From Arthrobacter sp. EPSL27 (lineage in GTDB: Bacteria; Actinomycetota; Actinomycetes; Actinomycetales; Micrococcaceae), in contig NZ_LNUT01000006.1 of NCBI RefSeq assembly GCF_001512305.1, forward strand, positions 1 through 64,000: DNA of 64,000 nt. Reading direction: 5' to 3'. The stretch's first letter is position 1; every line of letters starts with the position of its first letter. Shown here one piece after another: positions 58,742 through 64,000 of this stretch. Under the pieces are notes generated by a model. It was not told where the DNA came from. It worked only from the letters and a program-made list of their open reading frames with translations, and searched no databases. The position numbers were made by a program, and so were the translations under genes.

Positions 58742-58900
58742 GCCTTCACAAAGCCGCGCCGGACCAGCGAGGACAAGCGCGCCTATGTCCGTGCGACCAA
58801 GGACGGCTGGAGCCCGGAGGAGCTGAAGAAGCTGGGTCTGGAATCCGGTGCCGTCAGTCGCCGGCGCAAGAACACGAACCGCGCCGCCGCGGAGTGCTCC
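58742..58900 (+). pseudogene. C-terminal fragment of an unknown basic protein
   Basis: The plus frame reads KPRRTSEDKRAYVRATKDGW, SPEELKKLGLESGAVSRRRK, and then loses sense. The mix of charged residues with W and G is protein-like, but no start exists upstream because the minus-strand fragment begins there. The two pieces abut head to head at about 58735, as after a deletion or element junction. Confidence 0.35.
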
Positions 58901-59357
58901 GACGCCTCTCCCGCCCATGAAACCACCGGCGAACAATTACGCTTCCCCTCGCCCACCTGGGCACGGCAAAAGCCCAACCGCTCCGCTGCTTTTCCCGCAC
59001 ACAGGGGGACGACGGGACCCACCTGACCGGCTGCACACAACCGCAAGGGAACCTGAGCCACTCAACGCACCACGGCGGCCGGCGGCCGTGCACAGCCTGG
59101 CCGCTCCGTGGGTCACCAGCGGCATCGTTTCCAATGGTCCAAGACTTAGGAGCCGGCATCCCAGGCCCAGCGCAGCGACAGCTCGGAACTCCAAATCGCC
59201 GGACGGATGCTGCACGCGTCGCTGGATGCCCTCGCGGAGGTCCTTCGCGGCAAATTCGGCTATTCAGGAGCCACGTCCTCTGATGTATTCGACAGTTATG
59301 AACGGCACCACCGGCACCGTCGGCACGTCAACCCAGAAGCCGATCAGCCATAGACAT
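58901..59357. other. Intergenic stretch with no supported gene
   Basis: About 450 bases. Frames on both strands are Pro/Arg/Ser-rich and lack starts. No repeat, tRNA or terminator is seen. Confidence 0.45.
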
Positions 59358-59380
59358 GTGACCTATTAGTCACCTAATCT
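59358..59380 (+). promoter_or_regulatory. Palindrome overlapping a leaderless promoter of the ArsR-SRPBCC gene
   Basis: GTGAC-CTATTA-GTCAC (59358-59373) lies directly before TAATCT (59375-59380), a -10-like box six bases ahead of the GTG start at 59387. An ArsR protein bound there would block RNA polymerase, so autorepression is likely. Confidence 0.6.
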
Positions 59381-59386
59381 GGCCCT

Positions 59387-60136
59387 GTGGACGCCGTATT
59401 TAAGGCCCTGGCCGACGTCACCCGCCGCGATCTCCTGGATGAGCTTTTCAGGAACGACGGACAGACCCTCCACGCTCTCGAGGCCCGCTTCGAGATGACC
59501 CGCTACGGCGTGATGAAGCACCTCAGGGTGCTGGAGGAAGCCAGCTTGGTGGTGACCCGCCGTCGGGGGCGCGAGAAACTCCACTTCCTGAATCCGGTGC
59601 CCATCCGGCTGGTCCACGACCGCTGGGTGAGCAAATATGCCGAACCATGGGCCGCTGGCCTCAGCGACCTCAAAACCAGATTGGAAAGTCCCATGGAAAA
59701 GATCTTCGAAATCTACATCAAGACCACCCCGGAGCGGCTCTGGGAGGCCATCACGGACGGCGAGATCCGGAGCAAGTACCAGTTCGGGTCGGTCATCACC
59801 TCGGACTGGACGCCGGGGTCCCGGTTCCAGATGGCACCCAAGGGCGGCGAACCCCTGGGCGAGGGAGAGAACCTGGAAGTGGACCCGCCCCGCCGCTTGG
59901 TCCAGAGCATGCGCGCGCTCTGGGGCGACAACGTCAAGGCCGAAGGCACCTCCCGGATCACGTGGGAGATCGAACCGGTGGGCGATTCCTGCCGCCTGAC
60001 CGTCACGCACGACCAGCTGCGCGAGGGCGCCAACGAACAGCTCTACGGCGGCTGGCCGATGATCCTTTCCGGCCTGAAGACCTGGCTGGAAACCGGGGAG
60101 CTCCTCACCACCCCCGGCTCCCTCATGTACACCTGA
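59387..60136 (+). CDS. ArsR-type regulator fused to an SRPBCC (AHSA1) domain
   Basis: A 249-residue fusion. Residues 1-100 form an ArsR/SmtB winged helix (AVFKALADVTRRDLLDELFR, LEARFEMTRYGVMKHLRVLE, ASLVVTRRRGREKLHFLNP) without the usual metal-binding Cys pair. Residues ~103-245 are a START-like AHSA1 domain (EKIFEIYIKTTPERLWEAIT, LEVDPPRRLVQSMRALWGDN, SRITWEIEPVGDSCRLTVTH, GGWPMILSGLKTWLETGELL). In many Actinobacteria these are two neighbouring genes; here they are one protein, so the hydrophobic-cavity domain may sense the ligand for the DNA-binding part. GTG start with leaderless promoter and operator-like palindrome. Confidence 0.9.
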   Translation: MDAVFKALADVTRRDLLDELFRNDGQTLHALEARFEMTRYGVMKHLRVLEEASLVVTRRRGREKLHFLNPVPIRLVHDRWVSKYAEPWAAGLSDLKTRLESPMEKIFEIYIKTTPERLWEAITDGEIRSKYQFGSVITSDWTPGSRFQMAPKGGEPLGEGENLEVDPPRRLVQSMRALWGDNVKAEGTSRITWEIEPVGDSCRLTVTHDQLREGANEQLYGGWPMILSGLKTWLETGELLTTPGSLMYT

Positions 60137-60177
60137 GGCGGCCGGCGAAACACCTAGGAGAATTCACAGGTCCGCCG

Positions 60178-60191
60178 CCTAGCATGGCCGA
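60178..60191 (+). promoter_or_regulatory. Possible leaderless -10 box of the lipid kinase gene
   Basis: TAGCAT ends about eight bases before the ATG at 60192 in the short gap after the ArsR-SRPBCC gene, which suggests separate transcription. Confidence 0.45.
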
Positions 60192-61130
60192 ATGAAGGAT
60201 GCCCGGGACGCACGCTCCGCCGCCGTGGTGATCAATACCGGATCACGGCGCGGGGCGGCCTACGAACTGGCCGTGGACAGCATGCAAAGGGCAGGCGTGC
60301 CGGTCTCCTCCGTGCACCAAGTGGCGTCGGGGGCAGACCTCGCCGCGACGCTCGACCAGGTGATCGCGGACGGGCACGACCTGGTTGTCGTCGGTGGCGG
60401 CGACGGGACCGTGAGCTACGCCGCCGGCCGGGTGGCCGGCACGCAGGTGGTGCTCGGCGTTCTCCCGCTGGGCACCGCCAACGACTTCGCCCGCACGCTG
60501 GAGATCCCGCCCAACCTCGCCGAGGCATGCGCCACCGTCGCGGAAGGAAAGGTGGTGGACATCGACCTCGGCCGGGCGAACGGAGAGCCGTTCCTCAACG
60601 TCGCGTCCGTGGGCCTGTCCGTGGCTGTGACGGAAGCCCTCAGCCCCCGCCTCAAGCGGTACATCGGGCCCCTGGCCTACAGCATCGCCACCCTGCGCGC
60701 CTACACGCGGCACAAGCCGTTCCGGGCTCGCCTTGAATTTCCGGACGGGGACCACCAGCCGCTGGAGCTCGATGACCTGCTGCAGGTGGCGGTCGGCAAC
60801 GGCCGGCATTACGGCGGCGGCTACACCGTCTCCCCCACGGCCGGGATCGACGACCACATCCTTGACATCTACGCCATCCTGGCCGGCCCGCTGCGGGAGC
60901 ACGTGAGTATCGCCCGGCTGCTCAAGGACGGAAGCTTCATCGAGCACGACCGTGTGGTCCACCTGACCAGCCGGCACGTGCGGGTGGTCACCGAGCCGCC
61001 GCTGCCGGTGAACCTCGACGGCGAGATCGCCACCGCCACGCCAGCCGACTTCACCATCCAGCGCAACGCCGTCCACGTGGTGGTGCCGCAGAGCAGCACC
61101 AGCGCACTGTTCGACGGACCGGGCGGGTAG
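60192..61130 (+). CDS. Diacylglycerol kinase family lipid kinase (YegS/BmrU-like)
   Basis: A 312-residue lipid kinase. The catalytic-domain signature is VVVGGGDGTVSYAAG with GGGDGT at 68-73, followed by LGVLPLGTANDFARTL and FLNVASVGLSVAV. The second, beta-sandwich domain closes with PLPVNLDGEIATATPADFTI. These enzymes phosphorylate diacylglycerol or related lipids at the membrane with ATP. The first strand reads AAVVINTGSRRGAA, where most relatives have N-P-x-S-G; the change to N-T-G-S is unusual but keeps the loop. It is probably in a separate transcript from its neighbours. Confidence 0.92.
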   Translation: MKDARDARSAAVVINTGSRRGAAYELAVDSMQRAGVPVSSVHQVASGADLAATLDQVIADGHDLVVVGGGDGTVSYAAGRVAGTQVVLGVLPLGTANDFARTLEIPPNLAEACATVAEGKVVDIDLGRANGEPFLNVASVGLSVAVTEALSPRLKRYIGPLAYSIATLRAYTRHKPFRARLEFPDGDHQPLELDDLLQVAVGNGRHYGGGYTVSPTAGIDDHILDIYAILAGPLREHVSIARLLKDGSFIEHDRVVHLTSRHVRVVTEPPLPVNLDGEIATATPADFTIQRNAVHVVVPQSSTSALFDGPGG

Positions 61131-61230
61131 CCCGCCGTGGGGGCGGGTGAGAGAAGCTGCCCGCCGCTGAGGTCATGGCGCGACGGACTCCCGAGCAGAG
61201 AGAGCACCGCGCCGCGCGCAGGCCACCCGG

Positions 61231-61437
61231 TCATTCCTCCACAAACTCCAGCAGGTCACCGGGCTGGCACTGGAGGACCCGGCACATGGCCTCCAGGGTA
61301 CTGAAGCGGACAGCCTTGGCCCGGCCGTTCTTCAGCACCGCGACGTTGGCGGGGGTGAGTCCCACGCGGTCGGCGAACTCCCCAACACTCATTTTTTGCT
61401 TGGCCAGTTCGACGTCGATGCGCACCACGATGGGCAT
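61231..61437 (-). CDS. Small XRE/Cro-CI family regulator (YozG-like)
   Basis: A 68-residue protein that is all helix-turn-helix: VRIDVELAKQKMSVGEFADR, VGLTPANVAVLKNGRAKAVR, FSTLEAMCRVLQCQPGDLLE. It matches the YozG/YdaS-like Cro/CI type found next to DUF2975 membrane proteins in Firmicutes and Actinobacteria. The ATG at 61437 shares a base with the stop of the DUF2975 gene, so both are made together. It probably binds the 19-bp inverted repeat upstream of the pair. Confidence 0.92.
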   Translation of the reverse strand: MPIVVRIDVELAKQKMSVGEFADRVGLTPANVAVLKNGRAKAVRFSTLEAMCRVLQCQPGDLLEFVEE

Positions 61438-61916
61438 CAGATCACCGCTTCCATGTCGGTGCGCAAATCGGTGGCCTGCCGCAGCAGCGCCCTGAGCACC
61501 ACAACCACAAGGCCCAGGGCGGCCCCGGCCACCAGCAGCAGGAGCAGCAGGAGCGGCACTCCGGGGTCGTCCGCGTTGAGGACCACGGCAACAGACAGTG
61601 CCGCCAGCATGGCCCATGCTGCGGCGATGGACCAGACAATAGTGTCCACCCACCGCAGGGCGCCGTCGCTGAAGATGCTGCCGCGCCTGACCATGGTCAG
61701 CAACTTCCAGGTGCTCACGATCACCACCTGGACGCACGCGACCTCCAGGACCGAGAAGATGGTGAGAGGCCACTGCAGGGCGGCGCGGTCCGGGTTCTCC
61801 TGCGCCATGTGGGCGAACTGCCCGGGGAGGGACATGACTTGGAACAGAACGAGGAGGAGGAACGCCACCACAAGGACGATCCGGAGTGCGACCACTGCCA
61901 ACCGAGTAAATTGCAT
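61437..61916 (-). CDS. DUF2975 membrane protein
   Basis: A 159-residue protein with four membrane segments (RLAVVALRIVLVVAFLLLVL, FSVLEVACVQVVIVSTWKLL, WSIAAAWAMLAALSVAVVLN, LLLLLLLVAGAALGLVVVVL) and a charged loop RRGSIFSDGALRWVD, the most conserved part of DUF2975. The C-terminus RALLRQATDLRTDMEAVI is typical. ATG at 61916 gives the family N-terminus; an in-frame ATG at 61934 adds six residues and is possible. The molecular function of the family is unknown; pairing with an XRE regulator suggests that it may act as its membrane partner. Confidence 0.88.
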   Translation of the reverse strand: MQFTRLAVVALRIVLVVAFLLLVLFQVMSLPGQFAHMAQENPDRAALQWPLTIFSVLEVACVQVVIVSTWKLLTMVRRGSIFSDGALRWVDTIVWSIAAAWAMLAALSVAVVLNADDPGVPLLLLLLLVAGAALGLVVVVLRALLRQATDLRTDMEAVI

Positions 61917-61938
61917 GCATCGATCTTCGGCCATTAAC

Positions 61939-61957
61939 TATCGAAAGTCAATCGATA
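61939..61957. promoter_or_regulatory. 19-bp perfect inverted repeat, likely operator of the DUF2975-XRE pair
   Basis: TATCGA-AAGTCAA-TCGATA lies 23 bases ahead of the DUF2975 start (five ahead of the alternative start). On the minus strand its spacer contains TTGACTT, a -35-like box, so a bound regulator would compete with RNA polymerase. Confidence 0.65.
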
Positions 61958-62093
61958 AGCGCGGACGGCGCAGACGTGGCCGCCATTGACACACCTGGCA
62001 ATCCGGAGCTAACTAGTCGGTACCGCGCGGGGCGGCGGCGGGCCGAAGAAGTCGCCTCGACGATCGGCGTCGGACATCTCGGAGGGACCTGGC

Positions 62094-64000
62094 ATGCAGT
62101 CCACAACTGGCGAACCGACGGGCCACGACTCGCTTCACTTTCTGGAAATCCGGGTCCATGGCGTCCGGGGAACCCGCCCCTGGGAGAGCCTCGGAGTGCC
62201 CCAAGGCGTCCAGCAGCCCTGCGAACCTGCTCCCCCCGGAGTCGGGAAGGACACGGTTGACAACAAGACGGGTTTCTACTGCTCCGGCAGGGCCCGTCCA
62301 GGAGCCAGCGAGGCGACGACGGTCGATCCGGACCTGGACGGCGGCCGGAAACTGCATGTGGAGGCCTATTTTTGGGGCATGCTGACCTCCGGGGCGTGGG
62401 GGTTCGAGAGCCTGCTGAGGAGTTTTTGGCTCCTGCTGGCCCCGTTTGCCTTCGTCAACGTGGCAATGTGGTCCCGGCCCGGACTGTCCTCGGCGGGGCG
62501 GCGGCAGTACGTGACAGCGGTCCTCATCCGGTGGTCCGGGCTTCTTCTTACCTGCCTCCTGCTGGGAACCATCTGCAGCATCGCGGTGGACCTTGTGGCG
62601 TGGCAGTGCTTTCGGCACGGCACGTCCTGGTGCGCCAGCATCAGCGTCCTGACGCCCGTTTTTGGCAGCTCGCGCGCCGTCGAACGTATTGTCATCGCGG
62701 CGATCTTGCCGCTTGCCGGGTTAGCCGTCCTGCTGACGCTGAGCCGGCAGTCCATGCGTAAGACAGAAGCCCGGAAGCCCCACCACACCTATGCAAGCGA
62801 ATCTGTCCATGACCATCGAATCCTGCGCCGGCCTGCCTTCTGGGAAGGAAAGGACAGGACGAATTCCCTCCTCACGCTGCACGTCGCGTGCGGGCTCTGC
62901 GTGGTCGCTATCCTCGGCGCCGCGCCCGTCCATGCCCTCGAATCAGGCGGCTCGTGGGTGCTGCCCGTCCCGCTGGCATGCGCTGCCGGTGTGCTGCTGG
63001 CAGTTTTCCTGCTGACAGCCGTCGGCGTCCTGGACCAGATCGAGCACGGTCCCTCCGAGAAACTCCGGCGCACCCGGCAAATGGGTCCGCGGGTGGTGCT
63101 GGCCGCGGCTGCCGCAGCTCTTGCCGCCAACATCGTCTGGCTTTGGAACGGACATGGAACGCTGGATCAAAGCGGGCAGCTGCCGCTGGCGTCCGACTTT
63201 CAAATCGCCATCACGGCGTCCCTGTTTGCCCTCGTGTACCTGCTCGCCGCCGTCCTTTCGGCGGTTTGGTTCGCATGGGTGGCAGGCGTAATTCTTGCTG
63301 CGTTTATCACCATGCAGATCCTGGATCCGGTGGTTATCCGGGACAATTTCTGGGCCGGTGCCGGCCTCTTGGTGGCCGTGTTGCTCGTCGGAGCCGTGGT
63401 CCATGGCCGCTCCCGGAAAGGTGTGGTCCTAAGCTGGGCGTGGTTTGGGCTGGCCCCGGCGTATCTCCTCTCCTTCGCTGCCTTTCTCGGCGTCATGTAT
63501 TCGTCGGTGGCGACGTTGTTTTCCGCCGCAATCCTCGACGGTCGCCTGAATCCCGCTTTATTGAAGCCGTCCACCCCGCATGAGGTGTCCGCCGAAGTCA
63601 GCCTCACCCTGGCGGTGCCGAGCCCTTTTCTCTGGTTCGCCATGCTGTTCCTGCCGGGACTGGTGATAGCCGCCGTCGTCGTCGTGATTCTGCTCCTCAG
63701 ATTCCGCCGTAATGGCGCCCCGGACATCAGGGACCTGGCCCAGAAGGACCAAGCGGCGGAGCGGCAGGCGAACAGCGCCGCGCTGCTCGGCAGGACCACC
63801 CGTTCCCGGTACCTGGCGGCCGTCATTCACCGGGCAGAAGCCCTTCTGGGTGCCCTCATAATGGTGCCTTTGAGCATGGGACTGCTGGCCACCCTTGGCA
63901 TGTTCAGTGGGCAGGATCCCTACTTCCCCGCCTTGGTTCAATGGGGCGCTGTCCTGGCCGCCGTCACCGGTGCCATCCTTCTGGTCCTCATCGCGCTGAG
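62094..64000 (+). CDS. Large multi-pass membrane protein, runs off the right edge
   Basis: An open frame of at least 635 codons from ATG 62094 (GGAGGG six bases ahead) to the window end without a stop. Residues about 13-30 read LHFLEIRVHGVRGTRPWESL, like the VHGVGGT start of a family of actinobacterial membrane proteins with a putative alpha/beta-hydrolase-like front. From residue ~100 there are about ten hydrophobic segments (SFWLLLAPFAFVNVAMW, GLLLTCLLLGTICSIAVDLV, LFALVYLLAAVLSAVWFAWV, FLWFAMLFLPGLVIAAVVVV) with soluble loops. The function is unknown. The shorter open frames on this strand and the other are shadows of it. Confidence 0.85.
   Translation, partial: MQSTTGEPTGHDSLHFLEIRVHGVRGTRPWESLGVPQGVQQPCEPAPPGVGKDTVDNKTGFYCSGRARPGASEATTVDPDLDGGRKLHVEAYFWGMLTSGAWGFESLLRSFWLLLAPFAFVNVAMWSRPGLSSAGRRQYVTAVLIRWSGLLLTCLLLGTICSIAVDLVAWQCFRHGTSWCASISVLTPVFGSSRAVERIVIAAILPLAGLAVLLTLSRQSMRKTEARKPHHTYASESVHDHRILRRPAFWEGKDRTNSLLTLHVACGLCVVAILGAAPVHALESGGSWVLPVPLACAAGVLLAVFLLTAVGVLDQIEHGPSEKLRRTRQMGPRVVLAAAAAALAANIVWLWNGHGTLDQSGQLPLASDFQIAITASLFALVYLLAAVLSAVWFAWVAGVILAAFITMQILDPVVIRDNFWAGAGLLVAVLLVGAVVHGRSRKGVVLSWAWFGLAPAYLLSFAAFLGVMYSSVATLFSAAILDGRLNPALLKPSTPHEVSAEVSLTLAVPSPFLWFAMLFLPGLVIAAVVVVILLLRFRRNGAPDIRDLAQKDQAAERQANSAALLGRTTRSRYLAAVIHRAEALLGALIMVPLSMGLLATLGMFSGQDPYFPALVQWGAVLAAVTGAILLVLIAL

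Overview
The window is high-GC, gene-dense DNA in which many genes carry their start codon only 6-8 bases behind a -10-like hexamer (leaderless transcripts). Together with the gene families present (SARP/BTAD regulator, PspC, AraC/VOC pairs, OiaK/OiaX-type sugar-acid catabolism, AglEFG-like alpha-glucoside uptake), this points to an actinobacterium of the Micrococcaceae, most likely Arthrobacter or Pseudarthrobacter. The genus is an inference from style and families; there is no rRNA or tRNA to confirm it.

Left part (0-26 kb), core-like. A pRiA4b ORF-3 protein is followed by a non-coding array of about four 169-bp tandem repeats. Then come TerC with a small winged-helix regulator, an SDR oxidoreductase, a PspC peptide, a ZIP transporter, a BTAD/TPR regulator, a cold-shock protein with a textbook terminator, an AraC/VOC pair, an acyltransferase, a TfoX-like protein with a flavin monooxygenase, a secreted lipase, and a NERD-domain protein that looks frameshifted near its end. 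From 16.3 to 22.1 kb lies a sugar-acid catabolic unit: GntR regulator, KdgT permease, RuBisCO-like protein, DUF1537 kinase and zinc dehydrogenase, closed by a terminator. It matches the 3-oxo-isoapionate kinase/decarboxylase (OiaK/OiaX) branch of apiose-derived acid breakdown. A LysR / PrpF-isomerase / MatC-like transporter unit follows, also closed by a terminator.

Middle (26-38 kb), accessory island with visibly lower GC. On the minus strand, a C5-cytosine methyltransferase, a 1112-residue sacsin/Hsp90-like ATPase, a MutL/MORC-like ATPase, a PD-(D/E)XK nuclease (DUF4420) and a Z1-domain helicase-like protein form a restriction-like defence operon; the last four genes are packed with gaps of 3 bases or less. 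Broken genes lie on both sides, including a decayed copy of the lacI-type regulator whose intact relative sits at 46.5 kb.

Right part (38-64 kb). An amino-acid permease, HisC-like aminotransferase, Lrp regulator and TPP enzyme are followed by a second low-GC insert holding an iteron-like array of degenerate 27-bp repeats and an HNH protein with an internally duplicated zinc-cluster region. Next is a LacI-controlled alpha-glucoside ABC uptake and GH13 hydrolase operon with overlapping stop/start codons, then a lone OLD-family ATPase/TOPRIM nuclease beside a zone of decaying genes (ion channel, MFS transporter), a PASTA lipoprotein, possible plasmid-derived fragments, an ArsR-SRPBCC fusion, a lipid kinase, a DUF2975/XRE pair and a large membrane protein that runs off the right edge.

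The strongest candidates for new biology are the 169-bp array, the two-ATPase restriction-like operon, the 27-bp array with its HNH gene, and the orphan OLD nuclease.
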